From Gammaproteobacteria bacterium (GTDB lineage: Bacteria; Pseudomonadota; Gammaproteobacteria; Steroidobacterales; Rariloculaceae), in NCBI GenBank assembly GCA_022825505.1, contig JAJDWR010000007.1, positions 1 to 62,065 of the forward strand: a stretch of 62,065 nucleotides of DNA, read 5' to 3'. Below the pieces are notes generated by a model that searched no databases, was not told the DNA's origin, and saw nothing but the letters and a program-made list of their open reading frames with translations. Shown in pieces: positions 7,674 through 15,861 of the stretch. Made by a program: the position numbers and the translations under genes. Positions within the stretch are counted from its first letter, which is position 1; every line of letters begins with the position of its first letter.

Positions 7674-10070
7674 TCAGGGTCCCTTCAGTCCGAAGAAGTT
7701 GGCCTCGTCCCGGCCGTCCCCCGACACCGGCAGCATGGCCGGGGCCGCCCGGGGCGCGGCCAGCAGTAATGCTTCGCCGGCAGACAGGTCGCAGAGCGCT
7801 TCGTCCTCCGCGACGAATTCGAGTCGTTCGGCGTCCGCGGATGCAGCCGCGGCAAGCCTCGACAGACCTTCCGCCTTCACGCGGCACGGCGCGCCGGCCA
7901 GGCTGGCGACGTGCAGGCGCGCCAGTTCGCCCGCCCTGCGCTCGGCACTGACCAGGAAGGCGCCTTCGCCTCGCAGGCTCGCAAACGCCACGTCCTCCCA
8001 GTGCTCGGGCACGGCGGGGAAGACCCGCAACTTGCCGCCCCAACTCTGCAGCAGCATGTCGTTGAGGCTGACGGAGCCGGTCAGCGAGACCTCCTGGGTC
8101 ATGCCGCTGACCGAGTGGGCGTAGTAGTGGGTATTGCCCCGCGAGATGTCGGCGCCGCCATAGGTGTCGACGAAGGCGTCGAGGTAGGCATAGGCCTGCT
8201 CGCCGTCGCCCATGGCAGCGTACATTGACGCCGCGATCGTAAACGAGTAGCCCGCCACGGCCACTTCACTGTGGGACGCGCGGATGTCCTCGACGAAGCT
8301 CAGCCAGAAGTCCACCGATCTGCGGATCTTCTCAAGGCCTCCGGACTGCTCGATGTGAACGTCGTAAAAGGGGTAGATCATCATGAGGTGTGAGAAGTGC
8401 CGGTGCGCGTCCTCAAGCTTCACCCCGGTGCCGATGGTATAGCCTTCCTCCGGGTCGTAGGGGTAATCGACCAACCGCGCGGCGATGTCCTGCCACTCCC
8501 GTATCTGTTCCCCGGTAACGCCGTCGGCCACCGGCGCGTGTTGCAACAACATCCCGACAGCCCACTTCAGGACGGTCAGGTCGTAGTTCGCATTCGGGGC
8601 GTACACGTATTCCGGCGAATACATAACCGGCAGGTGCAGCCGCCCGTCCGCGCCCTCCTGCATGACCTGCTGGTAGAGCCGCACGCCCCTGACCAGCAGC
8701 GGGTAGAAGGTCCCCGTCAGCAGTTCCTCATCCATCGTGTAGCGGTGGATCTGCCAAAGGTTGTGGCACAGCCAGAGGAAGCTCCCGAAAGTGGCCCGGT
8801 GGAAAACCGCGGGGATGGGATTGTCGCGCTTGAACGCCTCCGGGATGTCGTCGTACAGCAGAATCGAACTTTCGCCGGGGCCCGGCGGGATGAAGTCGGG
8901 TGTGGTCCTCGAAACCAGTCCGTAGCCGCCTTCGTAGGGTCCGGCCATGGCGGCAAAGCGTCGTCGGTTTTCGTTCATGTGGCGAATCAACGGCTCGGCC
9001 AGTTCGGGCGCGTTTCCAGTACTCAGAAGCCAGTAGGCGATCTGGATATTGAGGTTGTGCCAGACGGCCGGCCAGGGCGAGCGCGGGTCGAACCAGGTCG
9101 CCTGCAGGTCAATGAGGTTGCCGCCGGGGCGAGTGCCGCCGCGCAGCTTGTGGTACTGAATGTAGTAAAACGATTCGAGCTTCTTGTCGGGGATGGAGAC
9201 GAACCGGCGGCTCATGAACTCGTTCCAGACTTCCCTGTGCCGGTCAAGCCGGGCTTCGGTTGTCTGGGCGCGCGCCGCCTCGAGCGTCGCCAGCGCCGTT
9301 TCACGCGTGTCGATCCCCTGGTTGCGGTTGTAGGCCATGGTCGCGTTGCGGACGGTCCACCCGGCTTCGCCGGCTTCGTCCCAGGCAACGGTGATGTCGC
9401 CGGCAGGCTCACCCACCTCCGTGTAGGCCAGGCTGAAGAACCAGGCACCCCGCTCCCGTCCGGTGGTGGGCGGGGCCGTTTCGTACGGGCCCAGGTAGTA
9501 CGGACCCACGTTGCGCGCGCGGTTGGTGGGCTGCGGATCGGAATCGCCTTCGAAACGCCACTCGGCGGCCGCATCCCCCGAGTTGCGGGTCAGCACCGTG
9601 AGAACCTCGCGTTCAGCCTCGATGAACGCCTGAAGCTCGATTTCGCCCGTGCCGGTCCGCAGCGTACCCTCCATCAGGCCGTCGAAAATCCGTACGCGGA
9701 ACGGCCGTGCCGGCTCGAGGTCGATGGCAGCATCCGTCTCGAGCACGAAACGCCCGATGGATTTGCGGTGCGGAAAGACCTCTTCGGAAAGGCTGTAGAC
9801 ATCCGAACGGGTGACCAGGAAGACCAGCCGGTTCGGTTCCTCCACGTAGACCAGCGCTCCCATGACGCCGTTGCCGAGGATGAGACCGTCGTAGTATTCC
9901 GTGGGCAGTCGCGCATACACCATGTCGTGATCGGCGAGATACGCGCCCATGTCGATATGCCCGGCCGTATCGAGCGTGTTCACATCACGGAAGCTCTGAG
10001 CGCCGGCCTCGGCCATGAAGACCGCAACCGCCAGACACACCAGCGGAAAGACCGATCGTTGCCGGAACAT
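7674..10070 (-). CDS. GH95-like six-hairpin glycosidase (probable alpha-L-fucosidase or relative)
   Basis: Exported enzyme of 798 residues with signal peptide (about residues 1-25). The N-terminal beta domain carries YYDGLILGNGVMGALVY, the hallmark opening of GH95 and related clan enzymes. The all-alpha catalytic domain follows, with MYSPEYVYAPNANYDLTVLK and the HRHFSHLMMIYP segment seen in GH95. A C-terminal beta domain includes SLNDMLLQSWGGKLRVFPAV. GH95 enzymes remove alpha-L-fucose (or alpha-L-galactose) from glycans. The assignment to this clan is reasonably sure; the substrate is not. The ATG at 10070 overlaps the bi-sulfatase stop by one base (TAATG), and the next sulfatase starts 2 bases after its stop. 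The nearby fuconolactonase supports a fucose role. Confidence 0.78.
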   Translation of the reverse strand: MFRQRSVFPLVCLAVAVFMAEAGAQSFRDVNTLDTAGHIDMGAYLADHDMVYARLPTEYYDGLILGNGVMGALVYVEEPNRLVFLVTRSDVYSLSEEVFPHRKSIGRFVLETDAAIDLEPARPFRVRIFDGLMEGTLRTGTGEIELQAFIEAEREVLTVLTRNSGDAAAEWRFEGDSDPQPTNRARNVGPYYLGPYETAPPTTGRERGAWFFSLAYTEVGEPAGDITVAWDEAGEAGWTVRNATMAYNRNQGIDTRETALATLEAARAQTTEARLDRHREVWNEFMSRRFVSIPDKKLESFYYIQYHKLRGGTRPGGNLIDLQATWFDPRSPWPAVWHNLNIQIAYWLLSTGNAPELAEPLIRHMNENRRRFAAMAGPYEGGYGLVSRTTPDFIPPGPGESSILLYDDIPEAFKRDNPIPAVFHRATFGSFLWLCHNLWQIHRYTMDEELLTGTFYPLLVRGVRLYQQVMQEGADGRLHLPVMYSPEYVYAPNANYDLTVLKWAVGMLLQHAPVADGVTGEQIREWQDIAARLVDYPYDPEEGYTIGTGVKLEDAHRHFSHLMMIYPFYDVHIEQSGGLEKIRRSVDFWLSFVEDIRASHSEVAVAGYSFTIAASMYAAMGDGEQAYAYLDAFVDTYGGADISRGNTHYYAHSVSGMTQEVSLTGSVSLNDMLLQSWGGKLRVFPAVPEHWEDVAFASLRGEGAFLVSAERRAGELARLHVASLAGAPCRVKAEGLSRLAAAASADAERLEFVAEDEALCDLSAGEALLLAAPRAAPAMLPVSGDGRDEANFFGLKGP

Positions 10071-13000
10071 TAGTGCACCCTGCTTTGTCCGGATTCGATG
10101 ATGGCCTGCAGCTTTGACTGCAGGTCGAGGACGAGGACTCGCTCCGCGTCGCTGACGCCGTCCTTCAGCAGGTCGTTGGATTCGCCGGGGTCGGCGGTCA
10201 GATCGTATAGCTGCAGGTGGGAATCGAAATCGAAAGTTTCGCCGATGGTAGCGAACGGATCGAAGGGCGCACCGCCGGAGAATCCTCCGGCCGCCTGGCC
10301 CCCGAAGATGACTTTCCATTCACGGCCCTGGGCATCGATTTCGCGAATCGCGAAGCCGCCCCGGTGGGAATGGTTGACACCAAACGCTCTCGGCGCCCGC
10401 GGGTCCGAAGGGGCCTCGTTTCCCAACAACAGGCGCGCCATGCTGATGCTGTCGTGACCGCCGGCGGATGGTTCCTCAACACCCAGGATGTCCGCGACGG
10501 TGCGGTAGATGTCGTTCAACTCCACCAGGTCGCTGCTGACCCGCGCCTCTCCGATCCGCCCGGGCCAGCGGAACAACAGCGGCACGCGGTGCCCGCCCTC
10601 GAAGGCGTCGGCCTTCTGCCCGCGCAGCAGAACTCCATCAACGAAGCCCGGCGAGATGCGGTCGTGGGAGGCGAAGGACTTTGACGCCCCGTTGTCCGAA
10701 GCAAAAATCACCAGCGTATCTCCGTCGATGTCTGCGGCATCGAGCGCATTGAGTACCTGTTCCACCGACCAGTCCACCAGGCGAATAAAGTTCGAGTAAA
10801 GCGTCTGTCCGTCATCCCGGGAGAATTCGCTCAAGCCCCGTTCGGCATCCGCAGGCACGAGTGCGGGCGGTACGATCGGCGCATGGGGGGCCGTCAACGA
10901 AAGGTAAACGAAGAACGGACGATCCCGGGTTGACTGTTCGCGAATGTAATCCACCGACCGGCCGACGGTCTCCGGTAGAACGGCGCCGAACTCATATCCC
11001 TCTGCCCTGAACCCGTACAGAACCTCGTCCTTGAGCACGGGCTCAGTGGGCATGCCGATTGCACGGTCGTCCTGCATGTAGGTGAACGGTGGGAAATTGA
11101 TCGTGTCGTCGCCGAAATACGTGTCGAAGCCGTGATGGACCGGACCGCCGCCGAACGGTTGGGCGTAGTCCACGTTTGCCCCGGTCCTTGAGGGTGCCTC
11201 GCCGTCCGTCGTCGCCCAGTCGAGGCCCAGGTGCCACTTGCCGAACATGGCGGTCGCATAGCCCTCATCCTGTAGCAGTTCGGGCAGAGTCTGCTCGGCC
11301 GGATCGATCAGCGAGGGGGCGTGCATGACCACCGTGCCGGCCTTCAGCCGCGTACGCCATGCATACCGGCCGGTCAGCAACCCGTACCGGGTCGGCGAGC
11401 AGACCGCGGACGGCGAGTGAGCGTTGGTAAAGCGCATGCCTTCGTCGGCCAGACGGTCGATCGCCGGAGTCGGCACCGGCGAGTCCACGGGGGCGACCGC
11501 CGTGTTGGTGTAACTGCGGACGTCCCCTAGCCCAAGATCATCGGCGAGAATAAGGACGATGTTGGGCGATGCATCTTCCGCGTCGGCTGCCTCGACAGCA
11601 GGTGTGCCGCGAACCTCCACCTGAGCCAGCGTCGGTGCACCTTCACGGGCGTGCTGAACCCGAACGTAGCGGCCTTCGGCGCCCACCGGAATCTCCAGCG
11701 ACAGACCGGCACCGCCGATGAAGTAGCGTCGCCAGGTGCCGGAATCCCGGGCCAGGTCGGCAAACGAACGGCCGGCAGGATCCTCATTGGCGACGAACAC
11801 GTAGAAATTGCCGGGCGATTCCTGACACTCGCCGTGCCCGCAGCCGCGCAGCGTGATCGATTCGACGTCATGAACTCGACCGAGGTCCGTCTGCCACCAC
11901 CCCTGCGAGCCGGAGTCCGATGCAGTCCGCGAATCCACGTCCAGCGCCGGCGCAGACGACTTGGGATAGAGGTAGACGTAGTAGGAAGGCAGCCGCTTAC
12001 CCTCGTCGTCCTCGAACGTCGCGGTAATCATGGTCGGCCCCGGGCTCAGTTCCACCTCGAACCGGGCGCTGCGGTCACCCGTGCCGATCGAATGCGTATA
12101 GGTATCCGGGCCGATGACGAGCGACGCACTGACCGCCGCGAATGCCTCGCCCGGCAGGTCCCGGTGAGACGGACCGCCGGGAACCGGCTCGCCGCCAGGC
12201 AATCCGGACCGGATGGGATGATTGAGTTCCCGCGGCCAGCGCCGCATTTCCACGACGTACCGCCCCGCGCGCTCGACCTCCACCGCCCACACGCAGTCGT
12301 CGTTGACGCGCTGCCGGGCAGCCCGTACATGTGCCTGGCCCCATGCAGGAAGGCCAGACGACAGGCATTCCCGGGTCACAAGCCGGGTCATGTATTGCTG
12401 TTCACTTCCGACGACAATGCGCGGGGTATCGGCAAATGTGGGCTCGAGTTCGTCCCACCAATCTTCGTACACGCCCCTCAGGGACCTGACCACTTCGGGA
12501 TGCCGGCCCGCAACGTCCCGGGCCTGTCCTGGATCGGACTCTATTTCGTACAGTTCCGTCCCGTTGACCAACCGCCAGCGCCGGGTCATGACGCTGCTCT
12601 GCTTCCACTTCTGCGGATCGATGATGCGCTGCGAATCGATGACGACCGGCCGGTCGACCCAGCCCTCTTCGCGACGCTCCAGAAGCGGCCGCAGCGACAC
12701 GCCGTCGAATCGCTCCGCCGATTCCGGCCGGACGCCGGCCAGGTCCAGCAACGTCGGCGCAATATCGATATGCGCCGCCAGATTGCGGATCGCATGGGGG
12801 CCGTCCATGGAGCCCGCGGGCCAGCGAAAGAAAAACGGCGCGCGATGACCGCCCTCGTATTCGCTGGCCTTGTGACCCCGCAGGCCGGCATTGAAAACCG
12901 GATGCCCCATGGCCGTGCCATTGTCCGTCATGAACATCAGGATCGTATCGTTTTCCAGACCCGACTCCCGCAGGTGCCGCCGCAATCGGCCGAAGTTGTC

Positions 13001-13876
13001 GTCAATGTTCTCGATCATGCCGAAGAAGTGCGCGAGCGAAACCGGCTGGTCGCCGTACCTCTGTGCATACTCCGTTGGTGCGTTGTAAGTCGCGTGCGGT
13101 GCGTTGGTTGAAAGGTAGGCGAAAAATGGCCGGCCCTCGTCGCGACTGGAATCGATGAACGCCATGGCCCGGTCGAAAAGGGTATCGGTAATGAACCCCT
13201 CGGTCGGCACGGGCTGCCCGTTGTGGTTCATGATCGTGTCGAAATTCGTGTTGTTCCAGAAGTCGCTGATGTTGCCGGTGCCGCCGCCGCCGAACGTGAA
13301 CGTCTCTTCGAATCCCCGGTCCTGAGGACGGAACGGATACTCGCCGCCGAGATGCCACTTGCCAAAGAGGCCGGTCGCGTAACCTGCCTCCCGCAGCACC
13401 TGGGCAATGGTGACTTCGTCCCGGCGCATCAGTCCGCGACCGGCGGCCGTGTGCCAGACCCCGGTACGGTTCGGGTCACGGCCGGTGAGCACTGCGGCCC
13501 GCGTTGGCGAGCAGGTCGGGGAGACATGAAAGTCTGAGAAGACGATCGCCTCTCGGGCAAACGCATCGATATGGGGCGTACGCACGACAGTGTTTCCGTG
13601 CACGCCAAGATCGGCATAGCCCTGATCGTCGGTGAGCACCAGCACGATATTCGGAGGCAGTTCTACGCCATTTGCACTGTCCACACCGGGCACACACACG
13701 CAGAACACCGCCAGGAGAGCAGCCGCTGAAATATGAGCCAACCCCCCGTTCACGGTGACGAAATCGTTGTAGCCATCATCATTCAAACTACCGGGAACGC
13801 CATGCGAGGCCCCCTTTCCAGGTTGACTATATCTGCGGACACGGGAAAGGTTCACGCAGTTAGAGCATGATCTCAT
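10070..13876 (-). CDS. Bi-modular sulfatase: sulfatase, discoidin-like domain, sulfatase
   Basis: Single open frame of about 1,268 residues with two complete Cys-type sulfatase modules. Module 1 begins PNIVLVLTDDQGYADLG and has its CSPTR site at residue about 122. Its beta-rich C-terminal extension (VWAVEVERAGRYVVEMRRWP) leads into a discoidin (F5/8 type C)-like domain (QGWWQTDLGRVHDVESITLR, ending GRYVRVQHAREGAPTLAQVE). Module 2 begins PNIVLILADDLGLGDVRSY and has a second CSPTR site. Both keep the GKWHLG segment. The predicted signal segment HISAAALLAVFCVCVPG lies about 50 residues into the frame, so the true start may be the GTG at 13753; ATG 13876 is the first ATG. It is first in an operon with the GH95 gene. 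The two modules differ, suggesting two sulfate positions. Confidence 0.85.
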   Translation of the reverse strand: MRSCSNCVNLSRVRRYSQPGKGASHGVPGSLNDDGYNDFVTVNGGLAHISAAALLAVFCVCVPGVDSANGVELPPNIVLVLTDDQGYADLGVHGNTVVRTPHIDAFAREAIVFSDFHVSPTCSPTRAAVLTGRDPNRTGVWHTAAGRGLMRRDEVTIAQVLREAGYATGLFGKWHLGGEYPFRPQDRGFEETFTFGGGGTGNISDFWNNTNFDTIMNHNGQPVPTEGFITDTLFDRAMAFIDSSRDEGRPFFAYLSTNAPHATYNAPTEYAQRYGDQPVSLAHFFGMIENIDDNFGRLRRHLRESGLENDTILMFMTDNGTAMGHPVFNAGLRGHKASEYEGGHRAPFFFRWPAGSMDGPHAIRNLAAHIDIAPTLLDLAGVRPESAERFDGVSLRPLLERREEGWVDRPVVIDSQRIIDPQKWKQSSVMTRRWRLVNGTELYEIESDPGQARDVAGRHPEVVRSLRGVYEDWWDELEPTFADTPRIVVGSEQQYMTRLVTRECLSSGLPAWGQAHVRAARQRVNDDCVWAVEVERAGRYVVEMRRWPRELNHPIRSGLPGGEPVPGGPSHRDLPGEAFAAVSASLVIGPDTYTHSIGTGDRSARFEVELSPGPTMITATFEDDEGKRLPSYYVYLYPKSSAPALDVDSRTASDSGSQGWWQTDLGRVHDVESITLRGCGHGECQESPGNFYVFVANEDPAGRSFADLARDSGTWRRYFIGGAGLSLEIPVGAEGRYVRVQHAREGAPTLAQVEVRGTPAVEAADAEDASPNIVLILADDLGLGDVRSYTNTAVAPVDSPVPTPAIDRLADEGMRFTNAHSPSAVCSPTRYGLLTGRYAWRTRLKAGTVVMHAPSLIDPAEQTLPELLQDEGYATAMFGKWHLGLDWATTDGEAPSRTGANVDYAQPFGGGPVHHGFDTYFGDDTINFPPFTYMQDDRAIGMPTEPVLKDEVLYGFRAEGYEFGAVLPETVGRSVDYIREQSTRDRPFFVYLSLTAPHAPIVPPALVPADAERGLSEFSRDDGQTLYSNFIRLVDWSVEQVLNALDAADIDGDTLVIFASDNGASKSFASHDRISPGFVDGVLLRGQKADAFEGGHRVPLLFRWPGRIGEARVSSDLVELNDIYRTVADILGVEEPSAGGHDSISMARLLLGNEAPSDPRAPRAFGVNHSHRGGFAIREIDAQGREWKVIFGGQAAGGFSGGAPFDPFATIGETFDFDSHLQLYDLTADPGESNDLLKDGVSDAERVLVLDLQSKLQAIIESGQSRVH

Positions 13877-14077
13877 AATGCGGGTGCGCAAACGTTCACC
13901 GCCGCGAAGTCATCCTTTGCCATGGCTGAACGCCGCCCACCGGCCAAGGCGGCAAAACGGCGACGCCGGGGGCGCCGGTCATTGGACAGGGGCGGGCAAG
14001 TCGCATTAGCCTCAACCCGTCGACATCTTGCGTCACGCACTCGAATACGCCTGGCCGGAAACCCGTTTCAACATGCC

Positions 14078-14233
14078 TTCCCCAGCATCGTCTGGTCGAT
14101 ACTCATCGTTTCCGGACTGGCGGTGCTGTACACGGTGCTCGGCGGACTCAGGGCCGTCGTGGTGACCGCGGCGATCCAGACGGTGCTGCTGCTGCTCAGC
14201 GCCATTGGTATCCTGTACATGATCTTTTCCTGA
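14078..14233 (+). pseudogene. Truncated sodium/solute symporter (SSF) remnant
   Basis: The translation contains IVWSILIVSGLAVLYTVLGG and LRAVVVTAAIQTVLLLLSAI, which is the YTvlGGlrAVvxTDxxQ segment around transmembrane helices 4-5 of SSF symporters. Only about 52 of the roughly 500 expected residues remain: the upstream codons (13922-14077) are a non-transporter arginine-rich frame, and a stop follows at 14233. The normally conserved Asp of the TD pair is Ala here. It sits directly before the fuconolactonase gene, where a sugar importer would be expected. It is a relic of a once functional transporter. Confidence 0.65.
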
Positions 14234-14255
14234 AGAGGCGCCCAGAGAGTCGAGC

Positions 14256-15113
14256 ATGCCGGATTTCCCGATCATCGATTCCCACCTGCACCTTTGGGAC
14301 CCGGCACGGCTCACCTACCCGTGGCTGTCCGCGGTTCCGGCCATCGGCGGCCCCCGGCTGCCCCGGGACTTTCGCGCCGCGTCGGCCGGATACGAGGTGG
14401 AGAAAATGATCTTCGTGCAGTGCGACACCCTGCCGGAGCAGGCCCGCGACGAGATCCGCTGGGTGGCGGAGCTGGCGGCGGATGAGGAGCCGCGCCTGGC
14501 CGGAATCGTTGCCTGGGCCTCCGTGTCCAGCGGCGCGGCCGACGTATCCGAACTCGACTGGCTTGCTGCTCAACCTCTGGTGCGGGGCGTTCGCCAACTC
14601 ATACAGTCTGAGGATGACGACCGTTACTGTGCCCGGCCGGACTTCGTGCGCGGAGTGCAGCTACTCGGCGAGCGTGGCCTGTCGTTCGACCTGTGCATCA
14701 AGGGCGACGGTCAGTTCGAGAGCGTGCTCGAACTGGTAGGAAGATGTCCCGAGGTGGCATTCGCTCTGGACCATTTGGGCAAGCCCTTTATCGGCCAGTC
14801 CCGGATCGAACCCTGGGCCGAACACATTCGGCGTCTGGCCGACGCACCGAATGTGGTCTGCAAGGTCAGCGGGATGTGTACCGAGGCAGACTGGAACGAC
14901 TGGACGGTGGACGATCTCAGACCCTACGCCGAGATCGCCTTCGATGCATTCGGCCCCGGGCGCCTGATGTTCGGCGGCGACTGGCCAGTGGTGGACCTGG
15001 CGTCCACATGGGCGCAGTGGGTGCAGACGCTGACCGAGCTGACCGCCGACTTCAGCGCGGCCGACCGGCGCAAGCTTTTCCGCGACAACGCCGCATCGTT
15101 CTATCGCATCTGA
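14256..15113 (+). CDS. Amidohydrolase of the L-fuconolactonase type
   Basis: TIM-barrel hydrolase of 285 residues (amidohydrolase_2 / COG3618 type), cytoplasmic, no signal peptide. The metal-site opening is PIIDSHLHLWDP, followed by the family blocks VQCDTLPEQARDEIRW, LVRGVRQLIQ, FALDHLGKPFI, NVVCKVSGMCTE and the closing MFGGDWPVVDLA. Enzymes of this group open sugar lactones, notably L-fucono-1,5-lactone in the oxidative L-fucose pathway. This fits the GH95-like glycosidase and sugar dehydrogenases nearby. The gene follows the SSF remnant by 22 bases and has a purine-rich GAGAG ribosome site. Which lactone it uses cannot be proven from sequence. Confidence 0.82.
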   Translation: MPDFPIIDSHLHLWDPARLTYPWLSAVPAIGGPRLPRDFRAASAGYEVEKMIFVQCDTLPEQARDEIRWVAELAADEEPRLAGIVAWASVSSGAADVSELDWLAAQPLVRGVRQLIQSEDDDRYCARPDFVRGVQLLGERGLSFDLCIKGDGQFESVLELVGRCPEVAFALDHLGKPFIGQSRIEPWAEHIRRLADAPNVVCKVSGMCTEADWNDWTVDDLRPYAEIAFDAFGPGRLMFGGDWPVVDLASTWAQWVQTLTELTADFSAADRRKLFRDNAASFYRI

Positions 15114-15147
15114 GAGCAGACGCGCAAGCTGAAGACCGGCGCCGGCG

Positions 15148-15861
15148 CTACTCGACTTCCGGCATTTGCAGGCCCAGGCCGGCGAGGGCCGCTTTCAGGT
15201 GCGCCAGCGCCTCCGGCGTCGGCCCCGGATACTCCCCGATGATGGGTACGTTGCCGATATAGCCGATATCGGCGCGGCCCTCCTCCGTTGCATAGAATGC
15301 GCTGAGGGCCAGGTTCCGGTATTGGTGGAAGAAGGCGGCGGTATCCTCGAGACCCGCCTCGACGCGATCGGCAAAGGCGATCCGGTCCAGAATTCCGGCA
15401 CGCTGATCATCGGTGAGATCCGCGAATCCGGCTGCGAAGCGCTCCCTGGAGGACCGCTCCAGCCATTCCAGGCCGTCGAAAACAAGCTCGCGGTCGCGCT
15501 GCTGGTCCGGATACGGCGCGCTGACCCACTCGTCGATGAATTCGTGCACGCCCAACGCGGTGGCCGCCGGCGAAACTTCATCCTCCGGCAGGATCATGTC
15601 ACACAGGGCTGCGGCGACGCGCAGTTGCCGGGGGGTCATGGTGCGTTCCCAGGGGACAGTCGGGTTCAGCAGATCGGGATCCCGCCCGTATCCGGGACCG
15701 CTTGCCGGCTCGGGCGTACCAAGCAGCGAGAGCCCGGTCCCGGTATCCGTGCCGGCGCTGCCCGGAACCTGGGCGCGGGCGGCGCCGGCAGTCACCAGGG
15801 CGGATGCAAGCCACTTCAGCGTTGTGCGCCGATCGACCATGGGCAGACTGACGTCCTTCAT
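15148..15861 (-). CDS. Gluconate 2-dehydrogenase subunit 3-family protein
   Basis: Small subunit of 237 residues that partners GMC flavoprotein dehydrogenases. A Tat-like N-terminus (VDRRTTLKWLASALVTAGAA) indicates export, probably carried with the folded flavoprotein. The central helical domain has MTPRQLRVAAALCDMILPED, ALGVHEFIDEWV and YATEEGRADIGYIGN, all typical of the family. The open frame extends upstream to 15909, but the ATG at 15861 is preferred because it overlaps the GMC stop codon in an ATGA, showing translational coupling. Subunit 3 is needed for assembly and export of the catalytic subunit in known gluconate and sorbitol dehydrogenases; the electron acceptor is not evident here. 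Confidence 0.85.
   Translation of the reverse strand: MKDVSLPMVDRRTTLKWLASALVTAGAARAQVPGSAGTDTGTGLSLLGTPEPASGPGYGRDPDLLNPTVPWERTMTPRQLRVAAALCDMILPEDEVSPAATALGVHEFIDEWVSAPYPDQQRDRELVFDGLEWLERSSRERFAAGFADLTDDQRAGILDRIAFADRVEAGLEDTAAFFHQYRNLALSAFYATEEGRADIGYIGNVPIIGEYPGPTPEALAHLKAALAGLGLQMPEVE

Noticed and set aside
6220..8124. A 634-codon plus-strand frame opposite the sulfatase and the end of the GH95 gene
   Set aside because: Antisense shadow; the minus strand encodes clear sulfatase and glycosidase motifs over the same bases.
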